This document shows positions 44,613-54,627 of a stretch of 64,000 nucleotides of DNA, one piece after another. The notes under the pieces were generated by a model. That model did no database searches. It saw only the letters and a program-made list of their open reading frames with translations, and was not told the DNA's origin. Position 1 is the stretch's first letter. The number at the start of each line of letters is the position of its first letter. This stretch comes from Chryseobacterium joostei (GTDB lineage Bacteria; Bacteroidota; Bacteroidia; Flavobacteriales; Weeksellaceae). The translations under genes were made by a program, and so were the position numbers. The stretch is taken from assembly GCF_003815775.1 (NCBI RefSeq), contig NZ_CP033926.1, positions 2,232,001-2,296,000 of the forward strand, written 5' to 3'.

Positions 44613-47600
44613 ATGAAAAAGTTATTAACAATTTCCATACAGAAAAAATGGCTGATACTGGCCCTATTCATATTATTAGGAGTTTTTGGATATTATTCCT
44701 GGACTAAACTTTCCGTTGAAGCCTATCCTGATATTGCCGATACCACTTCACAGGTTGTAACCCAGGTACAAGGCCTGGCTGCCGAAGAAGTAGAACAGCA
44801 GATCACTATTCCATTGGAAAGAGCACTCAATGGGATTCCCGGAATGCATGTGATGAGAAGCAAAAGTACTTTTGGACTTTCAATGATTACCATCGTATTT
44901 GATGATGGAATTGATGATTATTGGGCAAGACAGCGTATTCAGGAAAGACTTGCCGATGTTTCCCTACCCTATGGCGCACAGCCGGGACTGGATCCTTTAA
45001 CCTCTCCCGTAGGAGAAATTTACCGCTACGTTATTGAAAGTAATAACCACAGCCTAAGAGAACTTACAGATCTGCAAAACTTCGTTATTATTCCCAGAAT
45101 AAAACAGGTTTCCGGGATTGCTGATGTCACTAATTTCGGGGGAATCACCACGCAGTTTCAGATAGAGCTTGATCCCAATAGACTGGAACAATATGGTCTT
45201 TCCTTAGCTGAGGTTATTGAAACCATCAGTAAAAACAATGCCAGTGCAGGGGGAAGCATGCTTCCCCGCGGAGACCTTGCCTATGTGGTTCGTGGAATTG
45301 GATTAATCAAAAATCTTGATGATCTGGGAAAAACCGTTGTAAAAACAGAAAAAGGAGTTCCCGTTTTCCTGAACGACATCGGAACATTGAAATACGGAAA
45401 CCTTGAACGTAAGGGAATTCTGGGCTTTACAGACCGTAACCGAAATTACAATGAAAGCGTAGGTGGGATCGTTCTTTTGCTAAAAGGTCAAAATCCGTCA
45501 CAGGTTTTAACAGGAGTACATGAAGCAGTAGATGAGCTCAACAAAAATACCCTTCCGGCAGGCGTAAAAATTCATACATATCTGGATAGAACTGATCTGG
45601 TAAAAACAACCCTTAATACAGTTTCCCATACCTTAACGGAAGGAATTGTACTGGTCATTATTATATTGATCATATTCCTTGGAAGCTGGCGAGGAGCACT
45701 TCTTACCGCCATTACCATTCCTTTTTCACTTCTTATTGCTTTTATTTTAATGCATTTCACCAATATTCCTGCCAACCTTCTGTCATTGGGAGCCATAGAT
45801 TTCGGAATTATTGTAGATGGTTCCATTGTAATGCTGGAAGCTATTTTGAAGAAAAGAGAAGATCATCCCGATGAGGAGCTGGAAGAAAAAACAATCATCC
45901 AGAAAGCCACTGAGATTGCTAAACCTATTTTCTTTTCAGGAATCATCATCATTACAGCTTATTTACCGCTATTTGCCTTTGAAAGAGTAGAAAAAAAGCT
46001 ATTTACCCCAATGGCCTTTACGGTAGGATATGCATTACTGGGAGCATTGGCTGTTGCTTTACTTTTGATTCCCGGGCTGGCTTTTATGATCTATAAAAAG
46101 CCAAGAAAAATTTATTATAATAAATGGCTTGAAAAAATAAGTAATGCCTACGGAAGAGGAATAGATAAAATAATGGCTGCTCCAAAAAAGATTTTCATCC
46201 CTGCCGGAATTGTACTGGTTGGTGCCGGAATTCTCTCTTACAACGTAGGTAAAGACTTTTTACCGGAGCTTGATGAAGGTTCTATCTGGCTGCAGGTACA
46301 GCTTCCTCCCGGCATTTCATTGAAAAAGGCTCAAGAAATGAGTGATTCGCTTCGTCTCAGAACAATGAAGCACTCAGAAGTCACATACATTATGGTACAA
46401 GCGGGACGTAATGATGATGGAACGGATCCATGGACAGCTTCTCACTTTGAAGTATCGGTAGGAATAAAACCTTACAAAGAATGGCCGTCAGGAAAAACAA
46501 AAGCTGATCTTATTAAAGAACTGGCAGAAGATTACAAAGGAATGCCCGGCTTTACCGTAGGATTTTCGCAGCCAATGATAGATGGTGTAATGGATAAAAT
46601 CTCTGGAGCGCACAGTGAATTGGTAGTCAAAATTTATGGTGATGATTTCGCAGGAACAAGACAGGTTGCAGACAATGTACTTTCACTTTTAAAGAAAATT
46701 CCAGGATCAGCCGACCTTGCCATTGATCAGGAGCCTCCGCTTCCTCAATTACAGATCGTCGCCGACAGAAATAAAATTGCTCAATATGGTCTGAATGTTT
46801 CCGACGTAACCGACCTCATCGAAACCGCTCTTGGAGGAAAAGCCGTTTCACAAATTTTTATAGGAAACAAAGTATATGATATTTCCTGCCGATATGTGGA
46901 AAACAGCCGTAATACTCCAGAGAAAATAGGAAATCTGATGCTATCCTCTTCATCCGGAGCTAAAATTCCGCTTTCGCAGATTGCAAGTGTAACATTGAGT
47001 ACCGGAGAAAGCACCATAACACGAGAAATGAATAAGAGACATCTTACCGTAAAACTAAACCTACGCGGAAGAGATCTTACTTCATTCCTCAACGAAGCAC
47101 AGAAAAGCATTGAAAACAACATTCGCTACGATCATGAAAAATACCAGATCAAATGGGGCGGACAGTTTGAAAATAAAAACAGAGCTTACTCCCGACTGGC
47201 AGTTATTATACCTCTCGCATTAGCCCTTATGTTTCTGCTGCTTTATGGTGCATTTGGAACTTTCAGACAGCCACTTATATTGATGAGTATTATTCCGCTC
47301 GCTTTATTTGGGGGAATGCTTGCCCTGAATATCAGAGGAATGTCCTTGAATGTTTCTTCTGCAGTAGGTTTCATTGCCTTATTCGGGGTAGCCATACAAA
47401 ATGGGGTGATTATGGTTTCTCATATCAATACCCTCAGAAAAAATGGAATTAATCTCAGAACATCAGTCATTCAGGGAGCTAAGGATCGTTTCAGACCGGT
47501 ATTAATGACAGCCTCAGTGGCTATCATTGGATTATTACCTGCTTCACTGGCAACAGGAATTGGTTCCGATGTACAAAGGCCGCTGGCAACAGTAATTGTG

Positions 47601-47708
47601 TATGGACTTATGTTCTCCACATTCCTTACCCTGTTTGTACTTCCTGCCATTTATTATTTAGCTGAACTTCGTTTTGACAAACAAAATGTAACATCCCATG
47701 AAATTTAA
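44613..47708 (+). CDS. Heavy-metal RND efflux pump (CzcA-like)
   Basis: This 1031-residue inner-membrane pump has twelve membrane helices and two large periplasmic loops. In helix 4, LGAIDFGIIVDGSIVMLEA (about residues 392-410) has the DFG..VDG signature of the heavy-metal efflux (HME) class, with Asp near 396 and 402 as proton-relay residues. That motif favours divalent cations such as zinc, cobalt, cadmium or nickel over the copper/silver CusA type. The stop overlaps the next gene by 11 bases. Confidence 0.93.
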   Translation: MKKLLTISIQKKWLILALFILLGVFGYYSWTKLSVEAYPDIADTTSQVVTQVQGLAAEEVEQQITIPLERALNGIPGMHVMRSKSTFGLSMITIVFDDGIDDYWARQRIQERLADVSLPYGAQPGLDPLTSPVGEIYRYVIESNNHSLRELTDLQNFVIIPRIKQVSGIADVTNFGGITTQFQIELDPNRLEQYGLSLAEVIETISKNNASAGGSMLPRGDLAYVVRGIGLIKNLDDLGKTVVKTEKGVPVFLNDIGTLKYGNLERKGILGFTDRNRNYNESVGGIVLLLKGQNPSQVLTGVHEAVDELNKNTLPAGVKIHTYLDRTDLVKTTLNTVSHTLTEGIVLVIIILIIFLGSWRGALLTAITIPFSLLIAFILMHFTNIPANLLSLGAIDFGIIVDGSIVMLEAILKKREDHPDEELEEKTIIQKATEIAKPIFFSGIIIITAYLPLFAFERVEKKLFTPMAFTVGYALLGALAVALLLIPGLAFMIYKKPRKIYYNKWLEKISNAYGRGIDKIMAAPKKIFIPAGIVLVGAGILSYNVGKDFLPELDEGSIWLQVQLPPGISLKKAQEMSDSLRLRTMKHSEVTYIMVQAGRNDDGTDPWTASHFEVSVGIKPYKEWPSGKTKADLIKELAEDYKGMPGFTVGFSQPMIDGVMDKISGAHSELVVKIYGDDFAGTRQVADNVLSLLKKIPGSADLAIDQEPPLPQLQIVADRNKIAQYGLNVSDVTDLIETALGGKAVSQIFIGNKVYDISCRYVENSRNTPEKIGNLMLSSSSGAKIPLSQIASVTLSTGESTITREMNKRHLTVKLNLRGRDLTSFLNEAQKSIENNIRYDHEKYQIKWGGQFENKNRAYSRLAVIIPLALALMFLLLYGAFGTFRQPLILMSIIPLALFGGMLALNIRGMSLNVSSAVGFIALFGVAIQNGVIMVSHINTLRKNGINLRTSVIQGAKDRFRPVLMTASVAIIGLLPASLATGIGSDVQRPLATVIVYGLMFSTFLTLFVLPAIYYLAELRFDKQNVTSHEI

Positions 47709-48957
47709 TTTTTTAATCATATTATGTTGTACCGTTACAGGTATTTTCATCAATGCACAAACAGTAAAAGAGCCTCTTTACTTCAATGAATACCTGGCTT
47801 ATGTTAAAGATAAAAACCTAGGACTTGCCGCACAGAGGTACAATGTCAGTATGGCAGAAGCATCTATTCTCACAGCAGGTATTTTTCCTGATCCACAAAT
47901 AGAAATGGAAACCTCAAACAACGGGGTTTCCAAAGATATGGGACATACCATAGAAGGAGCCATCAGCTGGACTCTTGAACTGGGAGGAAAAAGAAAAGCA
48001 AGAATTGAAACGGCAAAAAATGAAGCAGAATACTCCAAGTTACAGCTACAGGATTATTTAAGAAACCTGCTTGCTGATGCTACCTTGGGGTATATTGAAG
48101 CTTTAAAATCCAAAGCCCTACTGAATGTTCAGAAAGAATCTTATCAAAGTATGTTGAAACTGGCTAAATCTGACAGTATCCGATACAAATTGGGTGATAT
48201 TTCCAAAGTAACTTCCCAGCAAAGCAAACTAGAAGCTTCTTCTTTATTGAATGAGGTATACCATCTGGAAGGAACCCAGCAGCAATCCGTTACTGCGCTT
48301 TCTGATTTTATTGGCAACGACAGTACAGAAAAGGATGTAAACGGAGACTTAAACTCCTTCAACAGAAACTATAATCTGAATGACCTCATCACACAGGCAG
48401 TCAACGAAAGGTCTGATATTTTGGCATCCAAGCAGAATATCAATACAGCTGCAAGTCGTATTAAACTTGAAAAAGCCAATCGTATCATAGATCTTGGACT
48501 AAGTGCCGGCGCTGGCCACAACACGGTTGCCAATAATGAAATAGCTCCCTCACCTGCTGTAAACACTGTAAAATTAGGAATTAGTGTTCCTTTGAAGTTT
48601 TCCAACCGAAGAAATGCCGATCTGAAAATTGCAGAAATGGGTTATTCACAAGCTGAAACTGAATACAGACAGATTGAAAACAGCATCCGGATGGAGGTTA
48701 CTCAGGCTTATCAACAATATAGTTCTGCTCAAAAACAGTTACAACAGTTTGACAATGGCATGCTGAAAGAAGCAGAAAATATTCTGAAAGGAATTACCTA
48801 CAGTTATCAGCGCGGTGAAAGTTCCATTTTGGAAGTCCTCAATGCACAGAGAACCTATAATGAACTTCGCCAGAATTATTTCCAGCTTCTGGCAGAAAAT
48901 GCAGCTGCTTTAATTGATCTTGAGCGTAAGGCAGGAATCTGGGATATTGATTTCTAA
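47698..48957 (+). CDS. TolC-family outer-membrane channel of the RND system
   Basis: This 419-residue protein has a Sec signal (IILCCTVTGIFINAQT) and the TolC-type duplicated helical layout (DPQIEMETSNN, ISWTLELGGKRKARIETAKNE, and later SYQRGESSILEVLNAQRTYNELRQNY). It is the exit channel for the pump, completing the mgtC-adaptor-pump-channel operon. Confidence 0.92.
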   Translation: MKFNFLIILCCTVTGIFINAQTVKEPLYFNEYLAYVKDKNLGLAAQRYNVSMAEASILTAGIFPDPQIEMETSNNGVSKDMGHTIEGAISWTLELGGKRKARIETAKNEAEYSKLQLQDYLRNLLADATLGYIEALKSKALLNVQKESYQSMLKLAKSDSIRYKLGDISKVTSQQSKLEASSLLNEVYHLEGTQQQSVTALSDFIGNDSTEKDVNGDLNSFNRNYNLNDLITQAVNERSDILASKQNINTAASRIKLEKANRIIDLGLSAGAGHNTVANNEIAPSPAVNTVKLGISVPLKFSNRRNADLKIAEMGYSQAETEYRQIENSIRMEVTQAYQQYSSAQKQLQQFDNGMLKEAENILKGITYSYQRGESSILEVLNAQRTYNELRQNYFQLLAENAAALIDLERKAGIWDIDF

Positions 48958-49057
48958 GATGAAACTGATTGTTTTTAACCACAAAAGTTTTCTTTAAAAA
49001 AACACTTTAGTTCACATAAGTAAGTGTAAAAAGTACTGTATATAAAGTTCATGTAAG

Positions 49058-49078
49058 ATGAAAATCTGAGATTTTCAT
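49058..49078. repeat. Small hairpin after the efflux operon
   Basis: ATGAAAAT (49058-49065) and ATTTTCAT (49071-49078) are inverse copies extended by one C-G pair. It lies about 100 bases after the TolC-like gene and could end its transcript, but no T run follows. Confidence 0.35.
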
Positions 49079-49195
49079 AGAAACTTGAGTGTTCTTTCTC
49101 AACCGTGTTTATAATAACTTATTCTTACTTAAGTGTTAAAGATTTTGTGACTTTTGTGGTTCAATTTCATCTGTATTTCAATTAAAAATTTGAAA

Positions 49196-49651
49196 CTACT
49201 TCTTATAATGTGATTCATAAATACCAATCCAGTCCTCTACGGTCATTTTCTTGCTCAGTTCAGCGATTAATTCAAAGGGAATATCTTCCGGTTTCTTGAA
49301 ACGGACACAGGATTTGCCCATATCCAGTTTTTTCTTTGAATGTTTAGGATATTCTGCAACAAACCAGTCAAGAAGCTCCGGCTTGGAATACAATCCCATA
49401 TGATAAAGTGCTATAAAGTTCTTTTGTGAGGCCAGATTGATAAACGGCAAAGGAGTATTGGCAGCACAATGATAACCTGCAGGATACGTTTCCATAGGGA
49501 CTACCCAGCCAATCATTCCGTAATTGGTGGTATCTTCAAAACCCTTTGGCAGATTGGAATTGATGGTATCAAAAAGCTTTTTAAAGACCTCCTGTCTTTC
49601 TTCTGGGATCTTTGAAATATAGTCTTCAATAGATTGGGATGAGATTTGCAT
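49196..49651 (-). CDS. DUF1801 protein
   Basis: This 151-residue cytosolic protein has the DUF1801/YdhG-like layout: EDYISKIPEERQEVFKKLFDTI, TNYGMIGWVVP, INLASQKNFIALYHMGLY and KSCVRFKKPEDIPFELI. The fold is known from structural genomics, while the function is not. It stands alone between two terminator regions. Confidence 0.85.
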   Translation of the reverse strand: MQISSQSIEDYISKIPEERQEVFKKLFDTINSNLPKGFEDTTNYGMIGWVVPMETYPAGYHCAANTPLPFINLASQKNFIALYHMGLYSKPELLDWFVAEYPKHSKKKLDMGKSCVRFKKPEDIPFELIAELSKKMTVEDWIGIYESHYKK

Positions 49652-49703
49652 TTTCAGTTAGTTTTAAGCTTTGAAGTTAATAAAAAAATCATTTGATATA
49701 AAA

Positions 49704-49733
49704 AGGCGGCAGCACAAAAATGTACTGCCGCCT
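49704..49733 (-). terminator. Terminator of the FN3/T9SS gene
   Basis: AGGCGGCAG (49704-49712) pairs perfectly with CTGCCGCCT (49725-49733). On the minus strand it follows the FN3 protein gene by about 20 bases and is trailed by T-rich sequence. Confidence 0.8.
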
Positions 49734-49755
49734 AACTTTATTTACATTAAAAAAA

Positions 49756-51552
49756 TTATTTTTTAATTGCTTTTACGGTGGACTTAGATCCGTCCTTAAA
49801 GTAAAGCGTAACAAAATACAACCCAGAGTTCAGTCTGCTAAGATCTAATTCTTTTACAGCTCCCTCAGTAGTTTTTACAATTCTTCCGGATACATCTGCA
49901 ACGCTCGCAGATTTCACTTTCCTCGTGTCTGAGATATACAGAATATCTTTAAACGGATTTGGATGAACGGCTGCTTTTTTGGTCTGGCTGCTTACTTCAG
50001 AAGTGCTTAACTGCTCTTTTTCAACTGTGAAATTATCAACATAGAAATTATAATCAAGATCATCATCTACCGGTCCGGTATCTCCATAAAAGGCAAATAC
50101 GGTATTGGCATTTGTAAAATTTGCCAAGCTAAAGGTATACTCAGTGGATGTATTAGATGGACTGTTATTAGCATTCCAGGTTTGCAATATTGTCCACGTA
50201 GTTCCTCCATCATTGGAAACCAGGAAGTGAACTACATCATCGCTATCCATTGCTGAAGAGGCTGTTCCGCTATACGCAGTTACTCCATAATCAAACTTCA
50301 CTTTATATCCTCCTGCTGAAAGATTAAATGGCAGTGTCTTAAGCCATCCTGTTTTTGAAGTCCCATATAAATTCATATGTGCAGACCCATTGGATGGTCC
50401 GTTTAAGAAATTACGCTGAGTCCAATAAGGAGTAGTACCTGTAGGCCCGGTGTCCGGAGTTCCGCCAGAAAGCGCATTAGCCCAGCAATTTCCTGGATAA
50501 CTGGTAAAATTATTGGTATATGATGGAACTACCGCTCCGCATAATGTGGTAAATGATTTTGAGAATGACCATGCACTTTTACTTGTTGCTGTACTACAAT
50601 TGGCCCTTACCCAATAATAATAAGTTGTACTTGGAGATAAGTTATTCAGAGTATAAGAAGTACCCGTAACATTAGAATGGTTAGGATTTACATTATTAGC
50701 AGGAACTGCTGAATTAGTACTATAATAAATATCATAACCTGTAGTCTGATTACTTGCCGGAACCGTCCATGAAATCTGAGCAGAGTTTGAAGTTACTGCA
50801 GTTGCCGCTTCTGTTGTTGGAGCAAGGCAATCTGTATAGGCATCTGCTGAAAAAGCAAAGACATTCACCACTCCTGCACTGTTTGTTTTTGTTACAGTAA
50901 CGCTTTGAATGGGTTTTGCCTGATTAGCAGGATCAATAGTTAAAACATTTTGATATAATCTTGGATTGGCAGAATTAGGTTCCAACGAATCTGAAGTCCT
51001 TAGAATTCTTCCAATTCCCTGAATGGCAAAATTATTTCCGCCATACCAGTCTGAAATACTTTGTCCAGTAAAAACCTGAGTAGTATTATCTGTAAAATTA
51101 ACTGTTATGGTAACTGTAGAACTTCCACTTCCACTGGTAGAAAGCATATATAATTTAAAAGCAGCCACTGGATTACTAAATACAAGTGTTCCGGAATTAC
51201 TTCCTGCAGCATTGCTATTGATTCTTAAGGAATTATTACCGGAAAGATCTCCAAGCTGGAAACTTAAACCCGGTGTTGAAGCCACTACAGAATTAATAGT
51301 TCCATTGGTAGGAATACCATAAGTAATAGGTGTGCTTGTTGCAGTAAGTTGAAAATCCCTTGCTACAAAATTATAGGAAACTCCATCTACATCGGTTGTG
51401 GTAGAAATCATGGAAGAACCTATTCCATTAGCAATAACATCAGCGGTATATCCTGAACTAACAGGCATTGTTTGAAAGTTTTGCCCCATCATAGCAGATG
51501 CTGAAAGAAGTGCAATAGCCGGAAAAGCTTTAAAAAATAAATTTATTGTCAT
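49756..51552 (-). CDS. Secreted FN3 protein with type A T9SS sorting tail
   Basis: This protein of about 598 residues starts at MTINLFFKAFPAIALLSASAM (51552), which is a Sec signal; an upstream Met at 51591 would add 13 residues that spoil it. The central fibronectin type III domain reads TTEAATAVTSNSAQISWTVP to TYYYWVRANC. A jelly-roll-like segment follows (PYWTQRNFLNGPSNGSAHMN). The end, AAVHPNPFKDILYISDT to STVKAIKK, is a type A T9SS tail, so the protein is exported to the surface or medium. The substrate is unknown. Confidence 0.85.
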   Translation of the reverse strand: MTINLFFKAFPAIALLSASAMMGQNFQTMPVSSGYTADVIANGIGSSMISTTTDVDGVSYNFVARDFQLTATSTPITYGIPTNGTINSVVASTPGLSFQLGDLSGNNSLRINSNAAGSNSGTLVFSNPVAAFKLYMLSTSGSGSSTVTITVNFTDNTTQVFTGQSISDWYGGNNFAIQGIGRILRTSDSLEPNSANPRLYQNVLTIDPANQAKPIQSVTVTKTNSAGVVNVFAFSADAYTDCLAPTTEAATAVTSNSAQISWTVPASNQTTGYDIYYSTNSAVPANNVNPNHSNVTGTSYTLNNLSPSTTYYYWVRANCSTATSKSAWSFSKSFTTLCGAVVPSYTNNFTSYPGNCWANALSGGTPDTGPTGTTPYWTQRNFLNGPSNGSAHMNLYGTSKTGWLKTLPFNLSAGGYKVKFDYGVTAYSGTASSAMDSDDVVHFLVSNDGGTTWTILQTWNANNSPSNTSTEYTFSLANFTNANTVFAFYGDTGPVDDDLDYNFYVDNFTVEKEQLSTSEVSSQTKKAAVHPNPFKDILYISDTRKVKSASVADVSGRIVKTTEGAVKELDLSRLNSGLYFVTLYFKDGSKSTVKAIKK

Positions 51553-51749
51553 TTTATCTATATTTGAATCGAAAATTAATAAAAATACCAATATAACAGA
51601 AATATTTTTGATAAATATTTAATAAAAAATTAAAATCTATCTAAAATCAGTATCCAAATAATTTGAGTTATTCATTATGGAAAAGGAATGAGAGGAACGA
51701 TGAGCCACTATCTTCTTACTCTGAATTTTATTATTGAGAAATTAAATCC

Positions 51750-51757
51750 TATTTTTG
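51750..51757 (+). promoter_or_regulatory. -7 element of the aminotransferase gene
   Basis: TATTTTTG matches TAnnTTTG and lies 20 bases before the ATG. A TTG at 51734 is too close to be a clean -33 element. Confidence 0.45.
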
Positions 51758-51777
51758 TCATACAAATTTTTTGAACA

Positions 51778-52983
51778 ATGCCAAATATTTCAAACAGAGC
51801 ACTGCATATGCCGGCATCACCGGTAAGAAAACTGGTTCCCTTTGCATTACAAGCAAAACAGAAAGGAATAAAAGTATATCACCTTAATATCGGACAGCCT
51901 GATATTGAAACTCCGGAAACAGCTTTAAATGCTTTAAAGAACATCGATCTAAAAGTATTGGAATATGCGCTTTCTGAAGGTAATATTGAATACAGAAAAG
52001 CCCTTACCGAATATTATCATTCATTAGGTTTTTCAGATCTTACTCCGGATAACTTTATTGTTACCAATGGTGGTTCTGAAGCCCTTAACTTTGCCATTTC
52101 AACTTTATGTGATGATGGAGATGAAGTGATTATTCCTGAGCCTTACTATGCAAATTACAATGGTTTCACCAGTACATTTGATGTAAATGTAGTAGCTGTT
52201 CCATCCACCATTGATACTGGTTTTGCATTACCTCCTATTGAGGAATTTGAGAAAAAAATTACAGAAAAAACAAGAGCAATCATCATCTGTAACCCAGGAA
52301 ACCCTACAGGATACCTGTACACACGTGAAGAGCTACAAAAGCTTGCTGAAATTGCTCTAAAATATGATATTGTTATCATTTCAGATGAAGTATACAGAGA
52401 GTATGTATATGACGGAAAGCAGCAGATTTCAATGCTTGACTTCCCTGAATTGAGCGAAAACTGTATTATTATTGATTCGGAATCCAAGCGTTATTCTATG
52501 TGTGGAGTAAGAATTGGATGTATGGTTACCCGTTCTCAAAAAATCCGTAATGCAGCGATGCTTTTTGCGCAGGCAAGATTAAGCCCGGTTCTTTTGGGAC
52601 AGATTGCAGCAACAGCAGCACACCAGAATGACGGTGCTTACATCAGAGCAGTAAGAGAAGAATATACACACAGAAGAAATATTTTAGTAGATCTTTTAAA
52701 TGCTATTCCAGGGGTAATTTGCCCTAAGCCAAGAGGAGCATTCTACTGTGTTGCAGAACTTCCGGTAGATGATACTGAAAAATTTGCACAATGGTTATTA
52801 GAGAAATATTCTTATAACAACGAAACCATTATGGTAGCTCCTGCAGGTGGATTCTACAGCAACCCTGAACTAGGAAAAAAACAGGTAAGAATTGCCTACG
52901 TTTTAAAAGAAGAAGATTTAAAGAAAAGTGCTGAAATTCTTAAGGAAGCCCTAAAGAAGTACAGAGAAGAATTTAGCCTATAA
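51778..52983 (+). CDS. Pyridoxal phosphate aminotransferase, class I/II
   Basis: This 401-residue enzyme has the fold I pattern: NGGSEALNFAI near residue 100, CNPGNPTGYLYTREEL, SDEVYREYVYDGK and SESKRYSMCGVRIG, where the Lys forms the PLP Schiff base, then a late Arg in KKQVRIAYV. It is probably an aspartate/aromatic-type aminotransferase, but substrate cannot be fixed. The next two genes follow within 10 bases and 4 bases. Confidence 0.93.
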   Translation: MPNISNRALHMPASPVRKLVPFALQAKQKGIKVYHLNIGQPDIETPETALNALKNIDLKVLEYALSEGNIEYRKALTEYYHSLGFSDLTPDNFIVTNGGSEALNFAISTLCDDGDEVIIPEPYYANYNGFTSTFDVNVVAVPSTIDTGFALPPIEEFEKKITEKTRAIIICNPGNPTGYLYTREELQKLAEIALKYDIVIISDEVYREYVYDGKQQISMLDFPELSENCIIIDSESKRYSMCGVRIGCMVTRSQKIRNAAMLFAQARLSPVLLGQIAATAAHQNDGAYIRAVREEYTHRRNILVDLLNAIPGVICPKPRGAFYCVAELPVDDTEKFAQWLLEKYSYNNETIMVAPAGGFYSNPELGKKQVRIAYVLKEEDLKKSAEILKEALKKYREEFSL

Positions 52984-52992
52984 AATTATATC

Positions 52993-53472
52993 ATGCCGAC
53001 AACAAGAAATATCCATCTGAAAATATTCTTTTCGATTCTTTTGCTGTCGGCATTTTTTTCCTGTGAAAAACAGAAGTCATCTGTTGCTTCTAAAAATACC
53101 AATGAAATAACTTCTATCAGGTTATCTCATATTGGAGGAACAATGGGTGAATACAGGATCATCAAAGTCACAAAAGATTCTGTCTTTGCAGAAAAAGGTG
53201 CTACAGCCAATAAAACTCATCAGGAATGGTCTTCGGCCATTAACATTGATACATGGAAGCGTCTTAGATCTTCGATCAACGTTAAGGATCTTGACCAAAT
53301 AAAAAGTTCTCCGAGCCAGCAATCGGTGGATGGAATTGATGAGACTTTTCAGATAAAAACCAAAAAAAAGATTCATATCTACGTTAATTCTTTTGCAGAT
53401 ACTGAACATTACCCACAACTTCAACAGTTTAAAGAACAATTAGATCTAATTCTTCCACAAGAATACAAATAA
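52993..53472 (+). CDS. Small lipoprotein between aminotransferase and murB
   Basis: This 159-residue protein has a lipoprotein signal (FSILLLSAFFSCEKQ, lipobox FFSC). The body includes SIRLSHIGGTMGEYRIIKV and IDETFQIKTKKKIHIYVNS. I do not recognise it beyond a small flavobacterial envelope protein. It lies within a probable operon. Confidence 0.75.
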   Translation: MPTTRNIHLKIFFSILLLSAFFSCEKQKSSVASKNTNEITSIRLSHIGGTMGEYRIIKVTKDSVFAEKGATANKTHQEWSSAINIDTWKRLRSSINVKDLDQIKSSPSQQSVDGIDETFQIKTKKKIHIYVNSFADTEHYPQLQQFKEQLDLILPQEYK

Positions 53473-53475
53473 AAC

Positions 53476-54489
53476 ATGCAAGAAAATTTTTCATTAAAGC
53501 CTTACAATACATTTGGCGTTGATGCCAAGTCAAAATATTTCATTGAAATTAATAACATTGAAGAGTTAAAAGATGCCCTTAGTTTTTCAAAGGCAAAATC
53601 TCTTCCTCTTTTATTGTTGGGAGGCGGAAGTAATATTCTGCTGACAAAAGATTTTGACGGACTTGCCATTAAGCTTAATTTAAAAGGTATTTCTGAGGAA
53701 AACCTTAACGAAAATGAAGTTCTTGTAACAGCAAAGGCTGGTGAAAACTGGCATGAATTCGTTCTAGACTGTCTTGGAAAAAATTATGGCGGACTGGAAA
53801 ATCTTTCTTTAATTCCAGGAAATGTAGGAACTTCTCCAATGCAGAATATCGGAGCCTACGGAACAGAAATCAAGGATGTATTTGTAAGCTGTAAGGTATT
53901 GGATCTGGAAAACCTTGAACTGAAGACTTTCAACCTTGAAGAATGCAGGTTTGGTTACAGAGATTCTATTTTCAAGCAGGAAGGGAAAGGCAGATATATT
54001 ATTCTTGAAGTTACCTTTAGGCTTACTAAAAAAGATCACCACATCAAGACAGAATACGGAGCCATTACTTCTGAACTGAAAAACATGGGAATTGAGCAAC
54101 CTACGATTCAAGATGTTTCTAAGGCCGTGATCAGCATCAGACAAAGTAAATTACCGGATCCCAAGGAGATTGGAAATGCCGGAAGCTTTTTTAAGAACCC
54201 TACCATTCCTTTGGCACAATTTGAAGCTCTTCAACAGAAGTTTGAAAATATTCAGGGATACCCAAACGGAAATATGGTAAAGGTTCCTGCAGGATGGCTC
54301 ATTGAACAATGTGGATGGAAAGGTAAGCAGATTGGAAATGTAGCCTCACACAAGCTTCAGTCATTGGTGATCATCAACGCAACGGGAACTGCAACCGGAA
54401 AAGAGATTTTTGATTTCTCTACTGAAATCATCAATTCTGTAAAGGAAAAATTCGGGATAGAACTTGAGCGGGAAGTGAATATTATATAA
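53476..54489 (+). CDS. murB: UDP-N-acetylenolpyruvoylglucosamine reductase MurB
   Basis: This 337-residue FAD enzyme reduces the enolpyruvyl group made by MurA, the second step of peptidoglycan precursor synthesis. The FAD site shows LLLGGGSNILLTKDFDG and SLIPGNVGTSPMQNIGAYG; the catalytic Ser lies in GNAGSFFKNPT, and the late PAGWLIEQCGWKG matches type I MurB of E. coli size. It starts 3 bases after the lipoprotein gene. murA lies elsewhere in the window. Confidence 0.95.
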   Translation: MQENFSLKPYNTFGVDAKSKYFIEINNIEELKDALSFSKAKSLPLLLLGGGSNILLTKDFDGLAIKLNLKGISEENLNENEVLVTAKAGENWHEFVLDCLGKNYGGLENLSLIPGNVGTSPMQNIGAYGTEIKDVFVSCKVLDLENLELKTFNLEECRFGYRDSIFKQEGKGRYIILEVTFRLTKKDHHIKTEYGAITSELKNMGIEQPTIQDVSKAVISIRQSKLPDPKEIGNAGSFFKNPTIPLAQFEALQQKFENIQGYPNGNMVKVPAGWLIEQCGWKGKQIGNVASHKLQSLVIINATGTATGKEIFDFSTEIINSVKEKFGIELEREVNII

Positions 54490-54552
54490 ATTCCGCATTA
54501 TATTATATAACATTTTCAGGGTTATTTTCCTGACATTTGTTTATTATTTTAA

Positions 54553-54622
54553 TTTATTCTAAATAACTATTGGTCTGCATTATTATATTTTATAATTTCG
54601 CCGTCTGCTTATTTAGAATAAA
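54553..54622 (+). promoter_or_regulatory. TonB-receptor promoter bracketed by inverted operator-like sites
   Basis: TTTATTCTAAATA (54553-54565) and TATTTAGAATAAA (54610-54622) are exact inverse copies. Between them lie TTG (54570-54572) and, 20 bases on, TAATTTCG (54593-54600), close to the Bacteroidetes promoter. The right copy covers the probable transcription start. This suggests regulation of the receptor operon, perhaps by an iron regulator, with DNA looping or paired dimers. Confidence 0.5.
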
Positions 54623-54627
54623 TAAAA

